From positions 1-40,458 of the forward strand of contig NZ_JBNATX010000016.1 in assembly GCF_049701115.1 (NCBI RefSeq): 40,458 nucleotides of DNA. Direction: 5' to 3'. Each line of letters opens with the position of its first letter. Positions within the stretch are counted from its first letter, which is position 1. The DNA is from Thermoanaerobacter sp049701115. Its GTDB lineage: Bacteria; Bacillota; Thermoanaerobacteria; Thermoanaerobacterales; Thermoanaerobacteraceae. Below are positions 17,616 through 24,862 of the stretch, piece after piece. The notes under the pieces were generated by a model that was not told where the DNA came from, ran no database searches, and saw only the letters and a program-made list of their open reading frames with translations. A program made the translations under genes and the position numbers.

Positions 17616-17648
17616 AAAAACCGCCAGAAAATTTTAAAGGGCGGTTTT
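17616..17648 (-). terminator. intrinsic terminator of the 56-residue orphan gene
   Basis: AAAAACCGCC (17616-17625) and GGCGGTTTTT (about 17639-17648) form a stem with a 14-base loop. On the minus strand the stem is followed by a T run. The stop codon of the small gene is inside the loop, so gene and terminator overlap. Confidence 0.75.
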
Positions 17649-17804
17649 TATTTTTGCTATTTCTTTTGACTTTTGTACAAGCTCACTTCTTGTTATAATT
17701 CCCTTTTCTACTAATAAATCTATAAGGGAAATTAATGCCAGCAAATTTTTATATTCTGTGTCTTTTATTTCAGCTAAAGTGATAAGATATTCAATTTCTT
17801 TCAT
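17634..17804 (-). CDS. small conserved-looking protein of unknown function
   Basis: This 56-residue protein starts MKEIEYLITLAEIKDTEY. I recognise no family. It has no signal peptide, no cysteine and no clear membrane span, and is predicted mostly helical: a leucine-rich middle (LLALISLIDLLVEKGI) followed by a basic C-terminus (SKEIAKIKTAL). ATG 17804 is preceded by AAAGGAGAG at good spacing, which supports it over an in-frame start 42 bases upstream. It has its own terminator and diverges from lepB, so it appears to be an independent small gene rather than a chance frame. Confidence 0.65.
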   Translation of the reverse strand: MKEIEYLITLAEIKDTEYKNLLALISLIDLLVEKGIITRSELVQKSKEIAKIKTAL

Positions 17805-17870
17805 TTTTATCTCTCCTTTATTTTGTCCTGATTTTATTATTGACAAATATTAGCAAAATATACAGTGAGG

Positions 17871-17900
17871 TTAGAATTTATTTGTAATTTATGTTATAAT
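17871..17900 (+). promoter_or_regulatory. probable promoter of lepB
   Basis: TATAAT at 17895-17900 is preceded by TTAGAA at 17871-17876 (18-base spacing), with the start codon at 17932. The -35 match is only fair. Confidence 0.55.
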
Positions 17901-17931
17901 ATCATTGTACTTTCGAGTGAGGAGAGTAAGT

Positions 17932-18462
17932 ATGAGGAAAAATACAGGGAAAGAGATATTGAGCTGGATTTTTACTATACTTCTTGCCTTTGTAATTGCG
18001 CTTTTCATAAGGACCTATATATTTGAGCTTGTAGATGTCCCTACGGGTTCAATGATGGACACAATACACATAAACGACAAATTCATTGTAAACAAATTTA
18101 TATACAGATTTGAACCTGTAAAAAGAGGAGATATAGTGGTATTTCGTTTTCCAGATAATCCGAAGATTAATTTCGTAAAAAGAGTAATAGGAATAGGAGG
18201 AGATGTAATAGAAATAAAAGATGGGAAATTAATAAGAAACGGAAAGGTTGTAAATGAGCCTTATGTAAAAGAACCTATGAAAGGAAATTTTGGCCCCTAT
18301 GTGGTGCCTCCAGGTCACTATTTTATGTTGGGAGACAATCGGAATGAGTCTATGGACAGTCGATTCTGGCAGCACAAATACGTATCAAAAGATCAGATTT
18401 TGGGTAAAGTAGTATTTAGAATATGGCCTCCCAGCAGAATTGGATGCATGGAAGGAAAATGA
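17932..18462 (+). CDS. lepB: signal peptidase I
   Basis: This membrane-bound serine protease removes signal peptides from exported proteins. The 176-residue protein has one N-terminal membrane span (about residues 9-28). The catalytic Ser40 is in VPTGSMMDTI and the catalytic Lys83 in FVKRVIGIGGD, and the conserved C-terminal box is GHYFMLGDNRNESMDSRFW. The size fits the Sip-type enzymes of Gram-positive bacteria. I chose ATG 17932 because GAGGAGAG precedes it; an in-frame upstream start at 17905 has none and falls at the predicted transcription start. It is monocistronic, followed by the serS promoter. Confidence 0.93.
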   Translation: MRKNTGKEILSWIFTILLAFVIALFIRTYIFELVDVPTGSMMDTIHINDKFIVNKFIYRFEPVKRGDIVVFRFPDNPKINFVKRVIGIGGDVIEIKDGKLIRNGKVVNEPYVKEPMKGNFGPYVVPPGHYFMLGDNRNESMDSRFWQHKYVSKDQILGKVVFRIWPPSRIGCMEGK

Positions 18463-18465
18463 GGG

Positions 18466-18494
18466 TTGAAAATACTTTGATAAAGTAGTATAAT
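18466..18494 (+). promoter_or_regulatory. sigma-A-type promoter of serS
   Basis: TTGAAA (18466-18471) and the perfect TATAAT (18489-18494) are 17 bases apart. The predicted transcript start is about 20 bases before the T-box. Confidence 0.8.
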
Positions 18495-18520
18495 AATTTA
18501 AAAAAAGTGAATAGCTTTAA

Positions 18521-18726
18521 GCGATGAAGGGACGAGTAGTAAGTAAAGACTTTTAAGAGAGCTGGTGGGTGGTGCGAACCAGTAAGTTTTACTTATGAAG
18601 TCCATCCCGGAGCTAGGGTGTAATGACCTTCGGGCGACCGTTAAATCATGTGGAGGGCCCAATTTTTGGGCCGAAAGAGGGTGGCAACACGGGATTCCCG
18701 TCCCTTTGTGGGACGGGAATTATTTT
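18521..18726 (+). promoter_or_regulatory. T-box riboswitch, serine specifier
   Basis: This leader controls serS by sensing uncharged tRNA-Ser. Stem I begins GCGATGAAGGGACGAG at 18521, and arms GTAAGTAAA/TTTTACTTAT and GGGA/TCCC frame the specifier codon TCC (18601-18603). The T-box core is GGTGGCAACACGGG at about 18680-18693; TGGC can pair with the GCCA end of the tRNA-Ser genes of this window. The terminator stem is ATTCCCGTCCC (18694-18704) with GGGACGGGAAT (18710-18720), then ATTTTT. TCC is the codon read by the tRNA-Ser(GGA) encoded at 32705. Confidence 0.94.
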
Positions 18727-18747
18727 TAGAAAGGAGGAGGGGTGTAA

Positions 18748-20025
18748 GTGCTTGACATAAAATTTATAAGGAGCAATCCAGATGTAGTCAGAAGGGCTAT
18801 AGAATTAAAAGGAGAAAAAGCGGATTTGGATAGGCTACTTTCATTGGATGAGAAAAGAAGAGAAATGTTGGTGGAGTTGGAAGCATTAAAAAATAAGCGG
18901 AATACAGAATCGGACAATATTGCCCGTTTAAAAAGAGAAGGTAAAGATGCGTCAGCATTGATTGCTGAAATGAAACAACTTTCAGATAAGATAAAAGACA
19001 TGGAACAGGAATTGAGGGAGATAGAAGAGGAAATCGAGAGGATCCTCTGGACGATTCCCAATATTCCTCATGAGAGCGTTCCTATAGGAGAGAGCGATGA
19101 AGACAATGTAGAAGTTAGAAGGTGGGGAGAACCTAGAAAATTTGAGTTTGAACCTAAACCCCATTGGGAGATAGGCGAAGCTTTAGGAATACTGGATTTT
19201 GAGGCGGCTTCTAGGGTTACAGGGTCTCGTTTTGTCTTCTATAAAGGGCTAGGAGCAAGGCTTGAAAGGGCCTTGATAAACTTTATGCTGGACCTCCACA
19301 TAGAAAAGCACGGGTATAAAGAAGTCTTTCCGCCATTCCTTGTACATAGAAGAAGCATGTTTGGCACGGGTCAGCTTCCAAAATTTGAAGAAGATGCCTT
19401 CAAAGTAGAAGGAACAGACTATTTCCTGATTCCAACTGCAGAAGTTCCTGTGACTAATCTTTACAGAGAGACTATAATAGATGGGGAGAAACTTCCTATA
19501 TACCACTGCGCTTACAGTGCTTGCTTTAGGCAAGAAGCTGGAGCTGCAGGAAGAGATACCAGAGGGCTTATAAGACAGCATCAATTTGACAAAGTAGAAC
19601 TGGTAAAATTTACTGAACCGGACAAATCCTACGAGGAATTAGAAAAAATGACTAAAGATGCAGAAGAGGTTTTGCAGGCTCTTGGTCTTCCTTACAGAGT
19701 AGTTGCTATATGTACAGGGGATCTGGGATTTACTGCATCTAAGAAATACGACATAGAAGTTTGGATGCCGAGTTATGGAAGATATGTAGAAATATCTTCT
19801 TGCAGCAATTGCGAGGATTTTCAAGCCAGAAGAGCTAACATAAGGTATAGGCCAAAAGGTGGAGGTAAACTACAATATGTTCACACTTTAAATGGTTCTG
19901 GAGTGGCAGTTGGGAGGACTTTTGCAGCAATTTTAGAAAACTATCAGCAGGAAGATGGGTCTGTAGTTGTGCCTGAAGTATTGAGGCCATATATGAAAGT
20001 AGACGTTATAAGAAAAGAAGAATAA
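18748..20025 (+). CDS. serS: seryl-tRNA synthetase
   Basis: This class II synthetase charges tRNA-Ser with serine. The 425-residue protein has the N-terminal antiparallel coiled-coil arm (about residues 25-105, rich in Glu/Lys/Leu heptads) that grips the long variable arm of tRNA-Ser. The class II catalytic domain follows, with motif 2 FRQEAGAAGRDTRGLIRQHQFDKVEL and motif 3 GSGVAVGRTFAAILENYQQ. The start is GTG 18748, placed after GGAGGAGGGG. The gene is downstream of its own serine T-box and upstream of two tRNA-Ser genes that have a separate promoter. Confidence 0.96.
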   Translation: MLDIKFIRSNPDVVRRAIELKGEKADLDRLLSLDEKRREMLVELEALKNKRNTESDNIARLKREGKDASALIAEMKQLSDKIKDMEQELREIEEEIERILWTIPNIPHESVPIGESDEDNVEVRRWGEPRKFEFEPKPHWEIGEALGILDFEAASRVTGSRFVFYKGLGARLERALINFMLDLHIEKHGYKEVFPPFLVHRRSMFGTGQLPKFEEDAFKVEGTDYFLIPTAEVPVTNLYRETIIDGEKLPIYHCAYSACFRQEAGAAGRDTRGLIRQHQFDKVELVKFTEPDKSYEELEKMTKDAEEVLQALGLPYRVVAICTGDLGFTASKKYDIEVWMPSYGRYVEISSCSNCEDFQARRANIRYRPKGGGKLQYVHTLNGSGVAVGRTFAAILENYQQEDGSVVVPEVLRPYMKVDVIRKEE

Positions 20026-20053
20026 TTTTACAATATTTTACTGGTAGATAATA

Positions 20054-20082
20054 TTGACAATAAGGCTGGGTTGTGATATACT
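20054..20082 (+). promoter_or_regulatory. promoter of the tRNA-Ser pair
   Basis: TTGACA (20054-20059) and TATACT (20077-20082) are 17 bases apart and end 17 bases before the first tRNA, typical of a strong stable-RNA promoter. Confidence 0.8.
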
Positions 20083-20099
20083 TTATATCGTCCCAGCTG

Positions 20100-20190
<91 letters not shown>

Positions 20191-20200
20191 AAGTTTTCGC

Positions 20201-20295
20201 GGAGAAGTACCCAAGTGGTGAAGGGGCGGTCCTGCTAAGACTGTAGGTCGGGGAAAAACCCCGGCGCGTGGGTTCGAATCCCACCTTCTCCGCCA
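20201..20295 (+). tRNA. tRNA-Ser(GCU)
   Basis: Acceptor arms GGAGAAG/CTTCTCC, an encoded GCCA end and a long variable arm (GGGGAAAAACCCC region) are present. The anticodon stem-loop is CGGTC-CTGCTAA-GACTG with anticodon GCT at 20234-20236, reading AGC/AGU codons. It is 12 bases from the first tRNA and co-transcribed with it. Confidence 0.97.
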
Positions 20296-20310
20296 TTTAT
20301 TTAAGAAAAT

Positions 20311-20346
20311 AAAAGCTGTGAAGAGCTTCTTCACAGCTTTTTGTCT
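20311..20346. terminator. bidirectional terminator between tRNA-Ser(GCU) and the LCP gene
   Basis: AAAAGCTGTGAAGA (20311-20324) pairs with TCTTCACAGCTTTT (20328-20341), a 14-bp stem with a three-base loop. It has a T run to the right and, on the other strand, T-rich sequence to the left. It ends the tRNA transcript and the convergent LCP gene. Confidence 0.88.
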
Positions 20347-21561
20347 TTATTTTGATTTATCTTTACCAAGTATGACAGTTACATCTACATTTGAATCCGG
20401 AGTAATATCTTTTTCTACATGGACTATAGAAAGAGCATTTGCCACTCTTTTTGCTTTCTCTTCATCGCTTCTAGCATATACGCGGGAGGTGGAGAAAGTA
20501 GTCCCTGTTATATTTCCTATCCTTACTACATCAAAACCTTGTTTTCTAAGCATATCAGCATATTTAGAAGCAAGGCCAGGCGTATTTGTTCCATTTAAGA
20601 CTTCGACTTTTATAGTCTTGTTTTTTTCTATTTCGGAAGAGTCAAAAGAAAAAATAGTTTTATCCCCCAAAAATTCTGCTACAACTTCAGGGATTTTTGT
20701 ATTATCTGGAAAGAAATAACTTACCCCATCTTTATAATCCGGTTCCCCGGGCAGGGTAAAAGACCTTATGGAAGAAGGCCTGTCCTTTACGAATTGATAA
20801 GCGTACTGAGCAATTTCTGTTGCTGTGAGGTCGGTTTTCAAATGTTTGCTTACAGCTATAGCTAAAGAAGGAAGTTTTGGCAGGGTAGAAGGCTGTGTTA
20901 ATTTTTTAAACAGAGCTTCTAAAAATTGGTGCTGAGCCTTTATTCTTCCCAAATCACCATCAATGTAACCATGTCTATACCTTACAAATTGTATTGCTTT
21001 TTCACCATCCAGTACCTGACGACCCTTTTTTAAATTGATGTGAAGAGGGGGATTAGAACTGTTGTCATCGTATTTCATGTCAAAAGGGATATCTACTTCT
21101 ACGCCACCTATTAAATCTATCACTTTTTTGAAACCTTCGTAGTCTAAAGTAATATAGTGGTCTATGTTTATGCCAAGGAGATTTTCTACCGCTTTCTTTG
21201 TGCCGTTGATCCCTTCTTCCGCAAAGGCTGCATTTATTTTTTTATCTCCGGGAGAATTATAACCGGGCCGTGGGTAGTAGGTATCCCGTGGAATAGATAT
21301 TATACTTATAGTTTTATTTTTGGGATTGTAATTGGCCACAAAAAGAGTATCACTCAAATTGTTTTCATCACTGCCAACGACCAGTATGTTCTTAGGAGAA
21401 GAATCTTCATCTTTTTTTTCTGTTGGATTGGAAGAGGATATTAAGTTATTTTCTTGGGCAGTAGGTACGTGAATATTTTTATAAAATATGTAAACGCCTA
21501 TTCCGACAGAAAGTACTATTCCTAAAAGTACTATGCCCATTATTTTTGCTATTTTCTTCAT
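20347..21561 (-). CDS. LytR-CpsA-Psr (LCP) family cell-wall polymer ligase with LytR_C domain
   Basis: LCP proteins attach teichoic acids or other polyprenyl-phosphate-linked glycopolymers to peptidoglycan at the outer membrane face. The 404-residue protein has an N-terminal membrane anchor (residues 7-27), a Ser/Asp/Lys-rich linker, and an LCP catalytic domain (about 55-215). Its motifs are SDTLFVANYNP, ISIPRDTY, KINAAFAEEG and QFVRYRHGYIDGDLGRIKAQHQFL, with the conserved Arg and Asp residues. The C-terminal part (about 300-395) is a LytR_C domain (VEVLNGTNTPGLASKYADML). GGAGGCAAG precedes ATG 21561. It is monocistronic and divergent from the UPF0182 gene. Confidence 0.92.
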   Translation of the reverse strand: MKKIAKIMGIVLLGIVLSVGIGVYIFYKNIHVPTAQENNLISSSNPTEKKDEDSSPKNILVVGSDENNLSDTLFVANYNPKNKTISIISIPRDTYYPRPGYNSPGDKKINAAFAEEGINGTKKAVENLLGINIDHYITLDYEGFKKVIDLIGGVEVDIPFDMKYDDNSSNPPLHINLKKGRQVLDGEKAIQFVRYRHGYIDGDLGRIKAQHQFLEALFKKLTQPSTLPKLPSLAIAVSKHLKTDLTATEIAQYAYQFVKDRPSSIRSFTLPGEPDYKDGVSYFFPDNTKIPEVVAEFLGDKTIFSFDSSEIEKNKTIKVEVLNGTNTPGLASKYADMLRKQGFDVVRIGNITGTTFSTSRVYARSDEEKAKRVANALSIVHVEKDITPDSNVDVTVILGKDKSK

Positions 21562-21712
21562 TTTCTTGCCTCCCAGTGATTGTTATATCACTTACATCAT
21601 ATCCTAATTATATAACACTACAGTCTAATAATGTCAATTAATACAATGTTACAAATTCTTAAATTTTTATTAATTTCGCAAAGTATTTCCTTATCGGTGA
21701 TGTATAAAAGTA

Positions 21713-21721
21713 TGCTATAAT
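21713..21721 (+). promoter_or_regulatory. extended -10 promoter of the UPF0182 gene
   Basis: TGCTATAAT matches the extended -10 consensus TGnTATAAT. No convincing -35 lies 17 bases upstream, as is common for extended -10 promoters. The start codon is about 30 bases downstream. Confidence 0.5.
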
Positions 21722-21753
21722 TATAAAAGAGACTATTAAAAGGGGTGCTAGAT

Positions 21754-24492
21754 TTGAAAAAGCCTAATATAAAGCTTTTACTGATGGCTTTTTTAATTTT
21801 ATTGGTTATTTCTGTAGGAAAAGAAATAATAAACTTTATAGTCGACTTGCAATGGTTTTCAGATCTTAACTATCTCTCTGTATATTTTAGGAAATTTTTA
21901 GCCCAGCTAGAACTGGGCATACCCATTTTTCTAGTCACTTTTGTTTTCTTGTATTTTTACTCAGTGAAAGTGGTTAATGATTATATAAATTTTGCTCAGG
22001 ATATTGTGGTGAAAAGAAGTGCAGGTAAGTATAAAAGAATAGGTGTTTACACCTCTCTTTTTGTAAGTTTTTTCGTAAGTTTGTATGCGGCTTTGAGTTG
22101 GTGGAATGACTGGCTTTTCTTTAAAAATGCTGTAAGCTATGACTATTCTGACCCTATTTTTAAAAAAGATATCAGTTTTTATGTGTTTAAATTGCCTTTT
22201 ATTTATGACATTTACCATCTTCTAATAGCCATTTTAACTCTAGTGATATCTGTTACTATTATAGCTTATGTTCTTATGTACCTTTCAGATAAAACCAGAT
22301 TTTATGAAATATCTGAAATAGATGGAAATCTGTTTAAAGCAATATACAATAAAGAGATTTTGGAAAAAGCTTTTAAAGAAATAGCTCCTCTTGCCGCCAT
22401 ATTTTTCTTGTTTTTAGCGGTTGGATATTATTTTGCTAGATTTCAGGTTTTGTATTCTACAAAAGGGAGAGTCTTCGGAGCAACGTACATAGATGTTCAC
22501 GTGGTTTTACCTTTTTATTACATCCTATCTGCCGTTTCTATTGTAGTAGCTTTTTTAGTATTTGTATTTTTGATGAAGAAAAATTTAAAATATGCCATAA
22601 TTTCTGTCCTTTTATTGCCACTATTTTCTCTTATAATGGCTTTAACAGAAACAGCGGTTCAAAATTTGATAGTATCTCCTAATGAGCTTGACAAAGAAAG
22701 TAGGTATATAAATTACAACATAGAATACACTCGGAAAGGTTTTGCGCTTGATAAAATAGAAGAAAAAAATTATCCTTCAAAAGAGGATTTAAATTGGGAA
22801 GTTTTACAGAAAAATCGAGCTACCATAGATAATATAATGATAAATGACTATCGTCCTGTAAAACAGGCTTATAATCAATTGCAAGCGTTAAGGCTCTATT
22901 ATAAATTTAATGATATAGACATAGACAGATATACAACAAATGGTAAATATAAGCAAGTTTTTATAGCTGCTCGGGAAATAGATAAAGAAAATTTATCTTC
23001 TCAAGCTAAAACTTGGATAAACTTACACCTCAAGTACACCCACGGTTATGGAATAGTTATGTCTCTAGTAAATGATGTTACTTCTACAGGGCTTCCTGAA
23101 ATGATAGTAAAAGATATTCCGCCGACTACTTCCACCGATATAAAAATAGAGACTCCTCAAATTTACTTTGGAGAACTCACTAATGACTATGTTATTGTAA
23201 ACACTAAGACAGGCGAGTTTGATTATCCCTCTGGAGATAAAAATATACAGACGAATTATAATGGCACGACAGGTATTCAAATGACATTTCCCAATAGGAT
23301 TCTTTTTGCTCTTTATGAAAAGGAGCCGAGGATCCTTCTTTCTGCTGACATAACAAAAGATAGCAAGATTTTGATTCACTGCAACATACTTGAAAGGGCA
23401 AAAAAGATAGCTCCTTTTCTTCTGTATGATGATGATCCATATATAGTAGTGAGCGATGGCAAGCTCTACTGGATAATAGATGCTTACACTTATTCTGCAA
23501 ATTTCCCTTATTCACAACCTTATAGTAATATAGGAATTAATTATATTAGAAATTCTGTAAAAGTTGTAGTAGATGCTTATAACGGAGAAGTGGATTTTTA
23601 TATCGCAGATGAAAAAGATCCCCTCATCCAGGCATATAGAAAGATTTTTACCGGTCTTTTTAAAGACATTGAAAAAATGCCGGCAGGACTCCGACAGCAT
23701 ATAAGATACCCACAATTTTTATTTGATATACAAACAGAAGTTTATAAGACTTACCATATGACAGATCCTCAGGTTTTTTACAATAAAGAAGATGCGTGGG
23801 ACATTGCAAAAGAGAAGTTTGACAACGAAGTTCAGTATCAGGAATCCCAGTACATGATAATGAAACTGCCAGGAGAGCAAAAAGAAGAGTTTATACTGAT
23901 GATACCTTATACTCCTTCAACTAAGGCTAACATGGTAGCTTGGATGGCTGCAAGGATGGATAATGACAATTATGGCAAACTGGTGGTATATAAGTTCCCC
24001 AAGAACACAATTGTGTACGGACCTTTACAAATAGAAAACATGATAGATCAAGACCCTAGTATTTCAAAAGAGCTAAGCCTATGGAACCAACAAGGTTCTA
24101 CTGTAAGCAGGGGGAATTTGCTGGTAATCCCGATAGACGATTCTGTGCTTTATGTAGAGCCTCTTTATATACAATCACAAAATCAAAATGCTCTGCCTGA
24201 AGTAAAGAGAGTTATTGTAGCGTACAAGGACCAGATAGCCATGGAACCTACTTTAGAAGAATCTCTTAAGAAACTATTTTTGGGGAATGCCGCAGCTTCT
24301 GAAATTATTGAACAAACTCAAGGAAGGGGAAAGGGTTCAGTAGAAGAACAAGGAGAATTAATAATAAAAGCCCATGATACCTATGAAAAAGCCATGGAAG
24401 CAGTGAAAAAGGGAGATTGGGCTTCTTTTGGAAAGTACATGGAGGAACTCAAAGAGATTTTAAAACTTCTTAGAGAAGGAGTAAAAGATTAA
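21754..24492 (+). CDS. UPF0182 family large membrane protein
   Basis: This 912-residue protein of the UPF0182/COG1615 family has no established biochemical function. About seven hydrophobic segments occupy the first 300 residues (for example near 5-27, 45-68, 100-117, 158-180, 210-232, 255-275 and 280-300). A large soluble domain of about 550 residues, presumably extracytoplasmic, follows. It contains the typical motifs LVNDVTSTGLPEMIVKDIPP, IYFGELTNDYVIVNT and LPGEQKEEFILMIPYTP. The acidic C-terminus is short. I prefer TTG 21754 because AAGGGG lies eight bases upstream; GTG 21745 would overlap that site. It is followed by tRNA-Arg. Confidence 0.9.
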   Translation: MKKPNIKLLLMAFLILLVISVGKEIINFIVDLQWFSDLNYLSVYFRKFLAQLELGIPIFLVTFVFLYFYSVKVVNDYINFAQDIVVKRSAGKYKRIGVYTSLFVSFFVSLYAALSWWNDWLFFKNAVSYDYSDPIFKKDISFYVFKLPFIYDIYHLLIAILTLVISVTIIAYVLMYLSDKTRFYEISEIDGNLFKAIYNKEILEKAFKEIAPLAAIFFLFLAVGYYFARFQVLYSTKGRVFGATYIDVHVVLPFYYILSAVSIVVAFLVFVFLMKKNLKYAIISVLLLPLFSLIMALTETAVQNLIVSPNELDKESRYINYNIEYTRKGFALDKIEEKNYPSKEDLNWEVLQKNRATIDNIMINDYRPVKQAYNQLQALRLYYKFNDIDIDRYTTNGKYKQVFIAAREIDKENLSSQAKTWINLHLKYTHGYGIVMSLVNDVTSTGLPEMIVKDIPPTTSTDIKIETPQIYFGELTNDYVIVNTKTGEFDYPSGDKNIQTNYNGTTGIQMTFPNRILFALYEKEPRILLSADITKDSKILIHCNILERAKKIAPFLLYDDDPYIVVSDGKLYWIIDAYTYSANFPYSQPYSNIGINYIRNSVKVVVDAYNGEVDFYIADEKDPLIQAYRKIFTGLFKDIEKMPAGLRQHIRYPQFLFDIQTEVYKTYHMTDPQVFYNKEDAWDIAKEKFDNEVQYQESQYMIMKLPGEQKEEFILMIPYTPSTKANMVAWMAARMDNDNYGKLVVYKFPKNTIVYGPLQIENMIDQDPSISKELSLWNQQGSTVSRGNLLVIPIDDSVLYVEPLYIQSQNQNALPEVKRVIVAYKDQIAMEPTLEESLKKLFLGNAAASEIIEQTQGRGKGSVEEQGELIIKAHDTYEKAMEAVKKGDWASFGKYMEELKEILKLLREGVKD

Positions 24493-24497
24493 AAAGA

Positions 24498-24526
24498 TTG
24501 AAAACTAAAGTGAAATGTGCTATTAT
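24498..24526 (+). promoter_or_regulatory. promoter of tRNA-Arg
   Basis: TTGAAA (24498-24503) and TATTAT (24521-24526) are spaced by 17 bases and end 19 bases before the tRNA. Confidence 0.7.
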
Positions 24527-24545
24527 ATTGATAGTAAAAATGATT

Positions 24546-24622
<77 letters not shown>

Positions 24623-24693
24623 GTAAAATCAATGCTTTCATATTGATGCGATTTCAATGCAATTTTAGTTTCTAATTTTGTGGAGGACAAAAG

Positions 24694-24699
24694 TATAAT
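24694..24699 (+). promoter_or_regulatory. probable -10 box of the riboswitch/ATPase transcript
   Basis: A perfect TATAAT lies a few bases before the riboswitch. The -35 is poor (TTCTAA at 18-base spacing). Confidence 0.45.
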
Positions 24700-24707
24700 T
24701 TTCTTTT

Positions 24708-24830
24708 CTTGGTAAAGGGGAGTAACTCTAAATCAATCAGTCGTCATGACGGCTTTTGCCCGGCTGATTGAGCAGATAATGCGAGTGAGACCTTTACTTT
24801 GTAGAATACTACAAAGTAAAGGTCTTTTTC
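24708..24830 (+). promoter_or_regulatory. yybP-ykoY manganese riboswitch with transcription terminator
   Basis: The conserved elements AAAGGGGAGTAACTC (from 24714) and GTCGTCATGACGGC (about 24740-24753), with GCGAGTGAGACCTTTAC at the 3' end, match the yybP-ykoY family, which binds Mn2+. The closing helix P1 pairs 24711-24718 with 24791-24798 (one G·U). Those 3' bases also form the start of a perfect 17-bp terminator stem (24788-24804 with 24809-24825), followed by TTTTT. P1 and the terminator are therefore mutually exclusive, which predicts that Mn2+ binding turns expression on. The next gene is a P-type cation ATPase, a typical target. Confidence 0.92.
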
Positions 24831-24862
24831 ATTTTGCAAAATTTCTGTAAGGAGGAGTGCTA

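Noticed and set aside
20031..20056. CAATATT/AATATTG inverted repeat after serS as a terminator
   Set aside because: A+T-only stem of seven pairs without a T tract, overlapping the next promoter.
24629..24648. ATCAAT/ATTGAT inverted repeat after tRNA-Arg as a terminator
   Set aside because: The stem is only six A+T-rich base pairs and has no T run.
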